A program made the position numbers and the translations under genes. This document shows, in pieces, positions 20,783 through 33,200 of a stretch of 64,000 nt of DNA. The notes below the pieces were generated by a model. The model was not told where the DNA came from. It ran no database searches and saw only the letters and a program-made list of their open reading frames with translations. Origin of the DNA: Melitaea cinxia. Lineage: Eukaryota; Arthropoda; Insecta; Lepidoptera; Nymphalidae. Location: assembly GCF_905220565.1 (NCBI RefSeq), contig NC_059412.1, forward strand, positions 12,496,125-12,560,124, in the 5' to 3' direction. Position 1 is the first letter of the stretch. Every line of letters starts with the position of its first letter.

Positions 20783-21884
20783 CACACTTACTGCAAATGT
20801 ATTTAGAAACATTTTTTTACAAACAATCGTACAACTCTCTTGATTATTTATGTTAGTCGGTAGTTGATATATTGATGTAAAATTACGTTTCGATAAAATA
20901 TCAGTAAACTGTCTACATTTCTTTTGTTATAAAACTAGATTTGCAATAAAAGTCCATTACTTTTTACGATTACCCAGATCCTAAAATGTATTAAAAATGC
21001 TAATTCTAGTATAATGACTAATTTTAGTGGAACATTTTTGTCTGCAATTAACGTGACACATTGGTCCTAAAGAATTTCCTGCCCTTTTAGTTCCATTACG
21101 ACTTTCATACTTTATGCCTTTTCTTAGTTTTTTTTTCCTTTTACTATCTTTCCATTCTTCAATATGTCTTTGTCTTACGTTTCCTTTATCTTTACAGGAA
21201 CTAATTACTCGTCTCCTAGACGTATTGGGTGACTGTTCAGGAAAAGAAGTCAGTGGCATGTTTGCTTGCAGCATAAACAGTAAATCTGTATTAGAAGATA
21301 TTACAGATAATGGTGGCTCAATATCACACACATTTTCAACGATCCAGGGACAAAAATGATTGTCGTAATGAATATCCAGATGATTAACCCGCCATAGATC
21401 ACGCTCAACTAATCTAGAGTGTAAAGAAATAAAAATCGCAGATTATAATAAAATAAATACTTATTTATAAGTTTTTTTAGCATGAAAGCTGCACAGAATC
21501 ATTTAGGCGTAGTTTTTAAAAGAATACTTATATGTTTGCAGTACCTGGGGCACACATTGTTTTTACATCTGTAGCACAGCGTGAAATATTTTCTGTCCAT
21601 TTGGCGAGGGCAATGAGCACATCGTCTTTTCTTCGGATGCGGTTCTTCTTCATCGCTTTCGATTTTGTGAAGTGAAGATCTTATGAAGCGCTTTATAGTG
21701 TTGTATAATTCTCGAGCCAAATTTCTCACCGTGCTTCGACATTTCAGTTCAATTTCGAATGTTATATCGAACATTTTAATGATTATTTTAAAGAAGAGAG
21801 GTACACAAAAATACATCTTGTATTAGTTTTTATAATGTAATTATTACAAACGGTATGATATCCCAGTTAATTATCTTAAAAACC
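20783..21884 (-). pseudogene. Two fragments of transposase-like proteins
   Basis: On the minus strand, 21331-20981 and onward in the same direction to about 20880, a segment reads RKGIKYESRNGTKRAG, CHVNCRQKCSTKI and, after stops, QKKCRQFTDILSKRNF. The CxxxCRxKC motif occurs, as far as I recall, near the N-terminus of a multi-copy transposase-like protein family in arthropods. Separately, 21816-21499 contains a cysteine-rich end, RCAHCPRQMDRKYFTLCYRC, resembling the zinc-binding tail of piggyBac-type transposases. Both are short and disrupted. No full gene can be supported, and the two pieces need not belong together. Confidence 0.4.
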
Positions 21885-22539
21885 TAATTCTCATGCTTTT
21901 TATTATACAATAAAAACTGTCCTAACTGACTTCTTTTTCCTTCGCAAATTACTGAAGATTTTTTGTGATTAACATAATCAAGACTATCATCTTGGGATAT
22001 TGCACCTAAGCTATTATTTGTTATTTGTGGACTGTTTGCAAACGATGGTGAAACAACATATTGTTGAGATCCAATAAGAGTACTTGAGGTTTTAGGGGGG
22101 GGGGGGGGCGTTTTATAATAATCTTTGGATGGTTCAGGTAATGTAAAGTGTTTCCTGATGCTGGAGGCAGTGGGGACATGTTTCTTGATAATTCTTCATG
22201 ATCACTATAATTACGTCGGTCATCTTGACTTATTGTACCAAAGTTAGTATTTGCTATTTGTGGACTGTTTGCTGATGATTGTGTAGCAGCATATTGTTGA
22301 GTTTCAATGGAAGTACTTGAAGGTTTAGGATGGCGTTTTATAATAATCTTTGGATGGTTCAGGGAATTTTCATTATATTCGTATTGCGGAGATGTAAGAG
22401 GAAATGTAACTGAAGTGAGTGATGGTGAAGGAGAGGGAATAATTGAAGATGAGGGAATAGAGACAAATGAATTATTGGTTAGTTGAAAAATTGAAACTTT
22501 GTTTCTTTTTACAGCTGGTGGAGCCTCTGAATTACAATC
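21885..22539 (-). CDS. Accessory-protein C-terminal exon of Harbinger H, with internal tandem duplication
   Basis: The minus strand is open from an AG acceptor at about 22540 to a TAG stop at 21885-21887, about 217 residues, starting DCNSEAPPAVKRNKVS. It is Ser/Pro/Thr-rich, like the tails of MADF-type partners. A module of about 230 bp is duplicated in tandem: HPKIIIKRHPKPSSTS, ANSPQIANTNFGTISQDD in the first copy and KIIIKRPPPPPKTSST, ANSPQITNNSLGAISQDD in the second. The second copy contains a run of 14 G on the plus strand coding five prolines without breaking the frame. It lies just before transposase exon 22577, the place where the MADF exon 2 sits in elements A to G. No MADF domain is visible in this exon. 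Confidence 0.55.
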
Positions 22540-22576
22540 CTGGAAAAAGTAAAGCTTGATATTAATATTGTTTCAG

Positions 22577-23757
22577 ATGCCTACAACAGAAGCAGAATGG
22601 CTAGAAACTGCAAAAGAGTTCGAAGAAAAATGGAATTTCCCTTATGTAATTGGATTTATAGATGGAAAACATGTACAAATTGAAAAACCATCAGATAGTG
22701 GCTCATTGTTTTATAACTACAAACACTTTTTTAGTATTATTTTGTTTGCAATGGTTAATGCTAATTAAGAATTTATGTTTGTACATGTCGGAACAAATGG
22801 ATGTGCTTCAGCTATTTTAAAAATTACAAAATTTTATAGAAATTTAGTAGAAGATAAATTGAATTTGCCACAACCGTGCCCCTTATCTTATGGTGATGTA
22901 CCTGTGTCTTATGTTTGTTTGGGGGATAGTGCCTTTTTATTTATTTATTTATTTACTTATAAGGGATGGTACACAGCACAGAAAAAATTATAAAACAAAC
23001 TTGAATGAAATATAATCAAAAAGGCCAATTACGACCATCCATCCGTTTAAAATTTAAATTAACAAACGTAAAAATAAAAAAAAGGAAAAACACAAGAAAA
23101 AAAAAACGCAAACTTGTTTTCATATTAAACCTATAAATACCCCTGGGAAGGATAATTTAAAAACAATTAACTCTATATGGAAGGAAATTAAACTTAAATA
23201 ATAATGATAATAATAATAGTGAACATTATATAAATATTTATGAAATATATATAAATTATATATATTTAGTTGTAGTTTATTCCCTAAACCGTCATATAAT
23301 AAAACCGTTTCCATTCAAAAATATTAGCCGTGAACAGAGAATATTTAATTACAGACTTTCACGTGCAAGACGAGTTGTCGAAAACGCTTTTGGCATACTG
23401 GTTATACGATTTAGAGTTCTGCGCCAAAGCATAAACGTTAAAGTGGAAAATATTGATTATATTGTCTTAGCATGTTGTGTCTTTCACAATTTTTTGCTAA
23501 AAAAGTCACGTGCCAGATATTTTACTTCCAAAAGTGTGGACCGTGAAGATGTCAGAAGAATCAAATTTCAACCTGTTGAATGGCGGCGGTCTGAAAGATT
23601 AACTCCTCTCGAAAAATGTTTTACAAGACAAAGGAATGAAGAAGGAAACAACATTCGAAATATTTTTACAGAACATTTCAGTGGCCCTGGACGTGTACCA
23701 TTTCAAGAACAAATGCTGAAAATTGTCGTCTTCGCTACTGTCGTCACTTTTCCATAA
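22577..23757 (+). pseudogene. Harbinger H transposase, decayed and split by a LINE/SINE-type insert
   Basis: From an AG acceptor at 22576 the plus strand reads WNFPYVIGFIDGKHVQIEKP (first catalytic D), SGSLFYNYKHFFSIILFA, then a stop (22765) and a degraded middle (FVHVGTNGCASAILK) in which the second D appears lost. The motif YVCLGDSAF follows, and an insertion interrupts the frame. After it the frame resumes with ISREQRIFNYRLSRARRVV and ENAFGIL (the E), and ends at 23757. The N-terminal exon is not seen. The protein is a dead relative of the transposases at 36-63 kb. Confidence 0.8.
22937..23320 (-). mobile_element. Short retroposon-like insert with (TTTA)n at one end
   Basis: The insert splits the H transposase between GDSAF and the KPF motif. 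Its left border is a (TTTA)n run, so on the minus strand it ends in (AAAT)n, like a LINE or SINE tail. The inside is A-rich with no open frame. It probably retroposed into an already existing Harbinger copy. Confidence 0.55.
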
Positions 23758-23861
23758 TATTTTCTTTTTTGCATTACATAGTTTAGTTTCTTGAAGTGAT
23801 ACCCTTTTTTTGTTTGTAATTAAATTATCTGCAGACGTTGATGGTATTGGGTTTTCATAAT

Positions 23862-25375
23862 CTATGTACTTTGAAAGCTCTTCTCCTTCAGGTTGGATGA
23901 CGTGCAGAAGCTTTTTACTATTTGATACAATGTTGTAGTTTTGATCAAATCTTTTAAGGTTTGCAAGTACATCTTTTTTAAATCAGTATAGGCGTAATTA
24001 TCAGGACTGAATTTTACTTCTGATAGAATAGTAACCTTTTGTCTGGTTTCTGAATGAAGTGCATCGGTCACTTGCTCTGCTTCAAGACTCGCTTCTGGAT
24101 CAAGTGAAGTCTAGTAGGATTCAGATATATTTTTACTATTTTGTTCAAATAACTTGGATGTTTTTTTCGTCATCAATAATTGGACTTCCTGAGATAATAC
24201 AGACTTACCTGGAGCAATATTCACCTTTTTGTTTCTTACCTTTTGTACTGGGTTCGGTGTCCGATTTGCTTTCAAATAATCTAAAAGTGTCGTATCAATG
24301 GTATAATTGTTTTGCTCTTCATAATCGGGTAGCTTTCGTAATAGTCTCTGGGGATTAAAAGGTACTATGCCTGTTACTTTGAATCCAGGGCAAATATTTG
24401 CTTTATTAGTTATTTGTGTAGCCTCTAGTACGGATTTTAACAACATCGGGAAATTAGCCTTGTTAATTTGTGTTTCTGCTGGATTATCTATTTTATACTG
24501 GGTTAAAACTTGGCGCCATTTCCTTTTCAATGGACCGAAAAACGCTACATCCAACGGCTGAGATATATGAGTTGAGTTTGGTGGTAAGAAAGTGAATCTT
24601 ATGTTCCGTTCTTCATATTTACGCACTATGTCAACATTAAGATGACTTGAAAGATTGTCGCCTATAATTAGTTTTGGACCATCTAGTTTGTCTGCCCATG
24701 GTATGATAACTGAATTAAACCAGTCTTGAAAAACTGCCGAGTCGAACCAACCAGATTTACTCCTATTATATCGGGCGTTCTTAGGTCCATTTACACACCA
24801 CGTTATCCATAGATGCTCAGCTTTGTAAACTGTGTAAGTGGGCAACAGGGTACCATGCGCCACCGCTGCAAACATAATCGAAATATTGCCTTTGGTAGTA
24901 TTCATTACACGTTCCGGATTGATCTTACGTTTAAAAATACACTTTGTTGACCCGGGATTATCTGCGAGATTTGTCTCGTCATAATTTAAAATATTTTTAG
25001 GTGGTATATTATGAAGAGAACTTCTTAAATTTTCGAAATAATTTTCAAAGTCATCAGCATTAGTAGCAGCTCGAACCCTTTTGATGTTTTGTACGGCTCT
25101 TATCGTTAGCATCTCTTTGTGGCGGGTTAAAAAATTTTTGATCGACCACTTGCCTGGAAGTTTTCCGTGAAATAAATGCTCAATGCTCTAATGTTTTTTA
25201 GAATGTTTACTTTTTACTTTAGTGTCTATTGTCTTCTTGGGATATGAAATCGCTTTGACGCCTCCAAAGATGAAATAATTTTGCGGCTTACCAGATCTAC
25301 TGCCGCACTTAGCATTTCTGGGGAATAATTTTTGTAAACTCTGCTCCCCAACTTACGCCTTGATCGATCTCCCAT
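23862..25375 (-). pseudogene. pogo/Tigger-like transposase (psq HTH, CENP-B HTH, DDE)
   Basis: From an ATG at 25375 the minus strand begins MGDRSRRKLGSRVYKNYS with a pipsqueak-type HTH (SPEMLSAAVDLVSRKIISS), then loses frame by one base near 25240. A CENP-B-like segment follows (LPGKWSIKNFLTRHKEM). The frame 25112-24111 contains the DDE domain: LNYDETNLADNPG (first D), PKLIIGDNLSSHLN (second D), and FLPPNSTHISQPLDVAFF (third D). One stop at 24111-24113 separates a C-terminal tail that stays in frame to 23862. One frameshift and one nonsense codon make it inactive, but decay is mild. Its ends were not identified. Confidence 0.85.
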
Positions 25376-26170
25376 ATTCTAAAAAAATGTAAGTAAAATA
25401 TTTAATTATTTTAAAGAATCAAAGTCAAATATTTTCAATCAATTTAGATCTTTACATTTACTTAATGAACTTCAAAAATCAAACTATCACTATTATTTTA
25501 TAAACATGCATTAGGTTAGGCATATCGATACATTAGGTTGAAAAGCATACACATCCAAATTCTATCATTTTAGAAGGTAGGTAACAAACTAAATTTAATT
25601 GTCGAATTAAATAATTTTAAAATATTTTTTGACAGCCCTAGTCTTTAAGAAAACATGGCAAAGTTGACATCACTAAAACTTTGTACTGGGTTGGTAATTT
25701 TGCCAACAATGATTTCTAAGAGTAAATTGGGTAAAGCAACAAACGTTTATCCTACTTATTTTTATTTAAGTTTCGGAGCACAAATTCACTCACAGTTATC
25801 ACAGGAAAAAGTAACCGCCAACAATGTCAAATCTATGAGATCTGGGTTGTCGTACAAAATAAAATGTTGCCAATCAAATATTCTAATTTGATTTAAGGCT
25901 TTTACACGCGTTAAACAATATACGGTTTTGACGTTACAAATTAATTTGTCTCGTAAGTCGGCTTATGGCAAATTTAACTACCTTTGGTAAAGTTGCCAGG
26001 TCTTACGGTACTTGTATTTTAAATTCATTTAAAGAGGTGTAACTTTTAATTATTATCTTTCATAATACAGTGTACTAATTATTTTTAGTGTTGTTGTAAA
26101 ACACTAAAAATTTGGTACATTATTAATTATACATTATAATTTATTTTTTCTGTACTTTTTCTTGTTAGGT
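25376..26170. other. Gene-free AT-rich stretch
   Basis: No supportable coding sequence. The motifs TTGGTAATTTTGCCAACA (about 25690) and CTTTGGTAAAGTTGCCAGG (about 25982) look like degenerate related repeats and may be non-coding ends of a neighbouring transposon. Confidence 0.35.
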
Positions 26171-26172
26171 GG

Positions 26173-26745
26173 CATAGACGCAGAAAACTATAGAATAAAT
26201 AATTGATATTTTCAATAAATGTGCAAGTTATTTGCGATTCAGAAATGTATATAAACATAGTAGCACGTTGGCCTGGCAGTAGTCATGATAGCCATATATT
26301 TAACTGCAGTGTTATAATAAAAAGTAGACTGGAACCTGGTGAATTTGAAGGATACTGGTTACTTGGTGATAAGGACTATGCAATAAAACCATATTTGATG
26401 ATTCCTCTACGTAACCCAATATCCGAAGGAGAAAATCTGTATAATTAAAGCCAAATTAGAACAAGAAATGTTATTGAAAGGCTGTTTGGATGTTGGAAAA
26501 AGCGTTTTCCAGTTCTATCATCGGAAATACACACTATTTTAAAGAAAGCACAACCTATTATAGTGGCTACTGCAGTGCTCTATAATATGTGCAAGAAAAT
26601 AAAAGAACCTACACCATCATTTATGGATTATGAGACTCCGTTATCTTCGGATGAAGAGGAATTTGAATATAGAGGTTCGATTAACAGATCTGATGACCAT
26701 AATAGAACTGCTCTGATAAATAATTACTTTAATCAAATGTGTTAG
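26173..26745 (+). pseudogene. HARBI1-type Harbinger transposase, C-terminal half (element I)
   Basis: The plus strand encodes the second half of a HARBI1-like DDE transposase. GIDAENYR is followed by a frameshift, then FSINVQVICDSEMYINIVAR and WPGSSHDSHIFNCS (second catalytic D), LLGDKDYAIKPYLM, a TAA at 26446-26448, then TRNVIERLFGCWKKRFPVL (E) and a tail ending at 26745. The first half with the first D is absent. HARBI1-type proteins are nucleases that work with a Myb/SANT partner; such a partner lies on the minus strand just to the right (26837-29526), tail to tail. Frameshift and stop make this a pseudogene. Confidence 0.8.
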
Positions 26746-28144
26746 TTAATCACCAGCTAATATGTTGGGTTGTTGAGGTAATATGGACAAAAATTAGGAT
26801 TTATTTTAAAATAAAAAATTAATTACTTAATTTGAATTATTTATTTTTTAGTAAATCTATCTCTAAATGTAATTTAATTATTTCTAACTTATGTTTTTCT
26901 TCATTATGTCTAAGTTTTTGCTCATGTAATTCTTTTTGTTGCTCAATATTCTGTTTTATTTTTTGGAGCTCCATGTCATGTAGCTCGTCCAAAACGTTCA
27001 ATTTTTTTTCTTGTAGAGCTTTTTTAATTAAGTTGCAGCTTAGTACTTCCCTCCTCCTTTTTGCCCTGCCTACAAAAATTAAAAGTAATATATTAGGTTC
27101 CCTTTACAATTTTTTTAAAAGAAAGTAAAGTCGTCTGGGGTACAGGGCAGATAAATTTCTGTATCTGATTCACTAATCAGTTTATAATTATACAAGCCGG
27201 TTAACAACAGCTTCCTTTGCCATACATGACCAAAATATTTTTTTATTGTTTCCCTGGGATTCAAACCTTCGAGCTAAAGCGCAAGTTGTCTGAACACTGA
27301 ACCACAGTGAGTTTTTCAAATATTTAACAACATTAATGTATTTATCAAAAAGTAGAGAAGGATAAAATAATTTTACATTTTAGCGGTGAAGACATTGGTC
27401 TCTTCAATGATGAATGGGGTGTGCTGGTGTCAAAAACAATTTCTGCTTCAATTCCAGCTGGTTCTGCTGTCTTACTTTCAGCAACCTTTAAAAGTTAAAT
27501 AAATATAGGTGTTACTATATGTATAGAATGAATGAATATAATAAACAAATTTAGTTATCTTGTGCACCTTTGTGATGTGAGTATTAGAATTTTTAATTGT
27601 TACAATATCCAGTTTGATATTTTCGTCTTCATGGGGCTGTAACAAAATCAAGTTTTCTTTATTAATAAAATACATCAAATTAAATGAAAATTACGTTGAT
27701 ATTATGTACATCATAGAAACTCAAAAAGTCATATCAACTTTTATGAAACCCAGGATAACAATTATTTCTATCACAATTAAAATCGTGTTATTTATTTGAT
27801 ACCTAAGATACAAAAGAAAGGAAATTCGTACGATTTGATATTGTTTAAGGGCAAGGAAAGTATTGGGCTGGTAAATTTGTGTAAATCATTAAAAGCATTA
27901 TATTAACAAAATAAATATTAGTACTTATACTTTATAATTATGAAATAAATACCTTGATTACATCATCATCATAAATAGCATCATTTCCATCAATAGATGT
28001 TGACATAATTGACTTTAACCAATTAGTAGTTTCTTCATCATCTTGTGAAGGAGGTAATGATCATGTCAGGCGGCCACCACCAGTTTTTAACATACTCTGA
28101 CGCTTGCTGATAGCTTCCTGTAGCACAAAATTTTGGTTTTTATT

Positions 28145-28347
28145 ATATAAATACAATACAATACAATACAAATACTCTTTATTGTACACTATCAGAGAAA
28201 AATTTTACACCGTAAAAGAAAATATAGACATGTACAAAAGGCGGTCTTATCGCTAAAAGAGCGATCTCTTCCAGACAACCTCTAGCATGAAAAGGACATG
28301 ACTAAAGAATTAGACGGCATGGAGGTGTACATACATAATATATACAT

Positions 28348-28415
<68 letters not shown>

Positions 28416-29150
28416 AATATATATAAACATAATATATAAAGAATATGAAAATACAAATATACATACGACAGAAGAGTGGAAGGACCGGCTAAAGTCATTG
28501 TCAGTAATATTTGTAGTAAATTAAATTTATAAACTTATAACGTGACTCATCAGTTTAAATAGTGTTTCTTAAAGTAACTTTTAAAAGTGTCTAGTGATTG
28601 TGCCCGCCTGTACCGAAAAAGAGTTAGTATAAAAAGAAGAAGTATGAGAAGGAATTTTAAGAATAAGATTATTATCCGATCGAAGAGACCGATCGTGACA
28701 GTTTGATAGTAGCTCAAAGCGCTCTTTTAAATAGGAAGGCGTCTTTGGATTAAACAGTACGCAGTAGAGAAGTGAAAGAATGTGAGTATTCCGGCGAAGT
28801 CGAATTGGGAGCCACCCGAGCTTTTTGCGAAACTCAGAAATGTGGTCATATTTCCTAAGTCCAAATATGAAGCGAATAGAAAGGTTTTGAATACGCTCGA
28901 GTTTATTTAATTGATCTTCCCTGAGGTCGAGGTAACAGGTGTCGGCATAGTCGAGAATAGGAAGAAGGATGGATTGTGCCAACGCAATCTTGGTGGGAAT
29001 TGGCAAAAGATTTCGTAACCTACGAATGGAACTAATAGCAGTAAACATTTTACGACTAATTTCCATAATCTGTGAATTCCAGGTCAAATTTTGGTCAAAA
29101 ATAATACCTAGATTTTTTACTTCAGAACTATAAGGAATAAATATATAAAT
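28145..29150 (-). mobile_element. Non-LTR retrotransposon (jockey/CR1-like) fragment, copy 2
   Basis: Same family as copy 1 (2880-3610). The minus strand encodes LGIIFDQNLTWNSQIMEI, LDYADTCYLDLREDQLN, RFIFGLRKYDHISEF and RRNTHILSLLYCVL, then a deletion and frameshift near 28600; AQSLDTFKSYFKKHYLN appears in another frame. The 3' untranslated part has the ATCGCT/AGCGAT stem (28253-28270), a (TA)n tract (about 28360-28413), AATAAAGAG and a tail of (TATTG)n near 28150. It is inserted in the Myb-like gene of element I, between two of its exons. 5' truncated. Confidence 0.8.
28358..28413. repeat. (TA)n microsatellite inside LINE copy 2
   Basis: Pure alternating TA of about 55 bases within the LINE 3' untranslated region. 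Minus-strand open frames rich in Tyr/Ile here are artefacts. Confidence 0.95.
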
Positions 29151-29529
29151 AATGCTAGCTGACCCAGTAAAAATGTACTATTATGATATATAAACACTTA
29201 AATCATAACCGCAGACACAGTGACAAAAGATATTTTATGTTAGAATTTACTTATCACACAATATATCAAGATCAGTGGCTCAAATATATAAGTACCTTTT
29301 TAATTGCTCTTTTTATGTTATCAAATTTATATTTTAATTGTTTTACACTCCGCGGTGTTTCACCAACTGCATTAAATTCTTTGGAAATATTATTCCAAAC
29401 GTTCTCTTTTTGTTTCGAGCTGGTCCCATCAGTTTTTTTTACATAATAGTATATGTTTATATTTTCCTACAAGTGATTGTAGTTTATCAACTTCTGCTTT
29501 TGAGAAGTTTGTTCTTCTTACTCTGAAAA

Positions 29530-30253
29530 AATAAAATAAAAATGAAATAGTATCATAATATATACATTCATTTTTTATTTATATTTGTAAAATATTTTTC
29601 ACAATATATATAATTAAATCGAACGAGTAAATTACTTTTATAAACTTATTTTGTTGTGAAGTTTTCGAGCACATGTGAATTTTCCATTATTATACAAATG
29701 AAGTATAAAACGTATACACTACACAGATGAATTTCTTTGAAATAACAACCAAATATGCAAATAATAACGAGAAAATTAGAACCACAGAGAAAAGTAATAT
29801 ACTTAAAATAGAGCCCACTCTGCGATTATTTTTGCCAACACCACATTAACGCCATCTGTAAATCTTGACCCTACACTAACCCATCCCTTTTGATATCATG
29901 AAAATAGATTAAGTACATATTAAGTAGATTGATTTTAGATCTGTAAATATAGTGATGAAAATTCGTCGATTATTTGGAAAAATTACATTACTCAAAATTT
30001 GCTAAAAGTATAATTAATAATTATTACTGGAAAGTCTGTAACCAACATTATTTTTATATGGATAAAAAATCTTTATAAAATTACCGAAATAAGTTCAAAG
30101 AATTGTTTTTAATTATATAGAAAAATTACTTTTCTTGCTAGAAATGTCCCCTTTTTATAATTAAGTTAAAATAAAAATGATATCTTGATCTTTATGACCT
30201 TTAAAATGCTATAATTATAACACTTACGTCTAGTATAACCATTATAAGGAAAA
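29530..30253. other. Gene-free AT-rich stretch left of piggyBac 1
   Basis: No coding sequence is supported. GAGCCCACTCTGCGATTATTTTTGCC at about 29809-29834 looks like a possible terminus of element I, but no matching inverted copy was found to the left of its transposase. Confidence 0.35.
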
Positions 30254-30257
30254 TTAA

Positions 30258-33200
30258 CACGTTCACTGCGTAGCTCAAAAATACAATATTTCCACTGGTG
30301 CGGTACAAGACGATATTGCTATGTACTATAATTTTTTCTAATGCGAAACAAGACTAATGTGTCCGGTACTCCATTTTTTTTTAAACTTCTATTTCTCATT
30401 AAGTTTTTACTTTATGGCAACTTTTTGACTTTTATCGGTATCTAAAAACCTTAAACTATATTCATTTCTCTTGGTTGTAGAATTGGACTACTAATTTTAC
30501 ATTTATAGATATAAACATCTTACAGGACTTAAATGTCATGTAGCGCACCTAAAGTGGTGAAATTTTCTAATAGTCGATAAACAGATAGTGATGTTAATAA
30601 GAAAACAAATATTTATCGATATTATTTTTATTTATAAAGAAAATTAATTAACAATATTTTCATGAGCTTTATTAAAACAGGCAAGACAAAAAACTTTCTT
30701 ACACTCAACACACATCAATTTAACTTTTGGCACCTTTTTATCAGCTTCCCGGCTAGTCATTGTTTTACGTAATTCCTGATAGCAAAGTGTGCATTGTTTT
30801 CTTTTTGCAATTTTTTCTAAGCTATGGTACTTCTTTTTTTCTGAAGACTTAATATCGTCGTGGAATGTACATCCAGTGATGTTTTGTATAATAGATTCAA
30901 CAAAATCTATCAATGTTTCTTTTTTCTTAGATATATTATTATGAATTATCCACGCATTAACAACACACGTACCGAAAAGAAAACTCATCATAAGTTTTCG
31001 GTACCATTTGATGCCCCTTCTTAATGACGAATAATATGCTGTCATTTGGTCGCTATAATCGACTCCTTTCTTATGCAAATTATATAAAGATATACACTCT
31101 GGCTTGTAAATTCGCTCACCATTTCTTTTCTTTTGGCCTATCTCTTTTACAGCTGCAACATGATTCTTACAAGTTGTTATCATCGTAACAGTCCGTTTAT
31201 CATGCCATTTGATTATTTTAACTCCGTTTTTGTTCATTTTGCCAATACACTGACCTCTCTTCAGTTTAGTCGATATAACATTTTTAGGAAGACCTCTTCT
31301 ATTTATTCTGATTGTTCCACACAGTTCTGTTTTTTTCTTTAAAAGGTCTTCTGCCAAACCCAATGAGGTATAGAAATTATCAGCTATAATAGTTCTACCG
31401 CTTCCACCTAAGTCTTTTATTAATCTTAGGACGATATCATGGCCATGTGGCTGGTTTTCAGGTCTATCATTTTTACCTGTATAAACAATCATGGACCATG
31501 TATACCCTTCAGGTGTACATAATTTATATAATTTTATTCCGTATTTATGGCTTTTATTTTTTATATATTGTCGGAATTTCAGTCATCCACGCCACGGAAT
31601 CATAGATTCGTCAATTACTAAATACTGGCCGGGTGTTAAAACTTCATTAAATTTGCTCAAAATCATATTCAAAACATCACGAACTTTGCATAATTTGTCC
31701 GTTGGATCAATTGCATCATTACTGAAATGCCAGCATTTCAATAGCAATATAAATCTATCTCGCGTCATTAATGATTGAATGTATTCATTTTTATAACATG
31801 TCTTTTTTGACCAATAGTTACATAGGCTTGGTAGTTTCACCACTCCCATTGTCATTAAGATACCCATAAAAGTGCACATTTCCTCAAAACTTGTGTCTAC
31901 CCACTTTTTCAGTCTAGACTTATTTTTGACATTTTCATCATTACAAACATTATTTGCATAATAATTTGTCTCTGCTACCATTTTATGTATAATGTCATCA
32001 GTAACAAATAGCTTATAGATTTGAAATGGTGATGTCACATTGGGTGGAATATTTATTACAGTTTCATTTTTAAAATGACCAATATTTGGCATCGAAGAGG
32101 TAATATCTACCCATTCGCTATCTTGTGGCGTAGTCAACGGACTCTTAATACTGACTGTATTTTCATCACCAATCATAGATACCGTCTCTGTATCACTTGA
32201 AGAACTTTCAGAACTAGAAGGCTCATAATTTCTGTCACTGTCTGTACTTATGTCGCTATAATTATGTGGGTTTTCATTTACAATCTGATTAGTCTCTGGA
32301 TGACGAGCTATTGCATCCGTCGCGCAATAGTTTGAACTAGTATCCGGTAATGATAAATCTATTGCTTGCGAGGTATTAACTGCATTGCTACATTTTTTAA
32401 TCAAATATTTGGACGTTATTGTGCATGTCTTATTGTTATTAATCTCCAGGGTTTTTTGTTTAGGATTACTATTCATATATGTATGATGAATATGATCTGT
32501 ATCAATTTTTTTCTGTTTATTTGACTTTGGTGTAGATAATAATTCTTTTATAGATTCTGGTGTCAGCTTGCAATCAACATTTAATAAATTATTATAAGAT
32601 AAGTCACTAAGTGAGCCAGCTTCACTGGAACATCCAGAAAAAGAGACATTGTGTAATACTGTATATGTATTACTAGTCGAGGGACTTTCATATGTATTTT
32701 TTTGATTAATATTTTTATTTGTAATTGACTGCTGAAAATGTGGCCCAGGTGATGTAGCTGTAACTGAATGCGATGGAATCTTTATATTATTTAAAACTTT
32801 GGTTTTCTTACCAGGAGGTAAAATCTTTTGATTTGTGCCTGTGCCGTCCGATTTTATATTATCATCTTCCTTTTTATCTTCGAAAACACTCGCAAGCATT
32901 TTTCGGGAGCGCTTCATTTTGAATTTAAAGTTTTTAACTATTACGTATTTAAAGAGCGGGAAAATATAATAAATATCGACAAACGTCTAACTGCAATCAA
33001 AGTCAGATTATCACTAACACATACGCCCCCGCCACCAGTGCGATACCGGACATGCACAGACAAGTCGTATTCGTCCGGTAACGCACTGAACGCAAAGTTT
33101 TTTCGTTCTGTGCGTACAGGGCCAATATGCTATGTATTTTTTTTCTATTGTAATAAAACCGTCGTAAAGTAAGAAGCAATAATATATATTTGTCTTCTTT

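Larger units (their letters stand above)
26837..29526 (-). pseudogene. Myb/SANT-like (MSANTD-type) partner gene of element I, split by a LINE
   Basis: The minus strand carries the remains of a multi-exon gene. The first exon (about 29526-29280) reads RTNFSKAEVDKLQSLVGKY, then after a one-base slip in an A-run WNNISKEFNAVGETPRSVK and LKYKFDNIKRAIKK, an MSANTD-type trihelix/Myb domain. After the LINE at 28145-29150 come EAISKRQSMLKTGGGR (with a TGA) and DDEETTNWLKSIMSTS (about 28120-27955), HEDENIKLDIVTIKNSN (about 27640-27570), VAESKTAEPAGIEAEI (about 27485) and a coiled-coil end KLNVLDELHDMELQKIKQN to the stop at 26837. It would have been the DNA-binding partner of the HARBI1-type transposase at 26173. 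Confidence 0.7.

Noticed and set aside
25655..25891. 78-codon plus-strand frame
   Set aside because: No domain, no splice context and composition like the AT-rich surroundings.
28282..28498. Tyr/Ile-rich open frames on the minus strand
   Set aside because: Artefact of a (TA)n microsatellite within a LINE 3' region.
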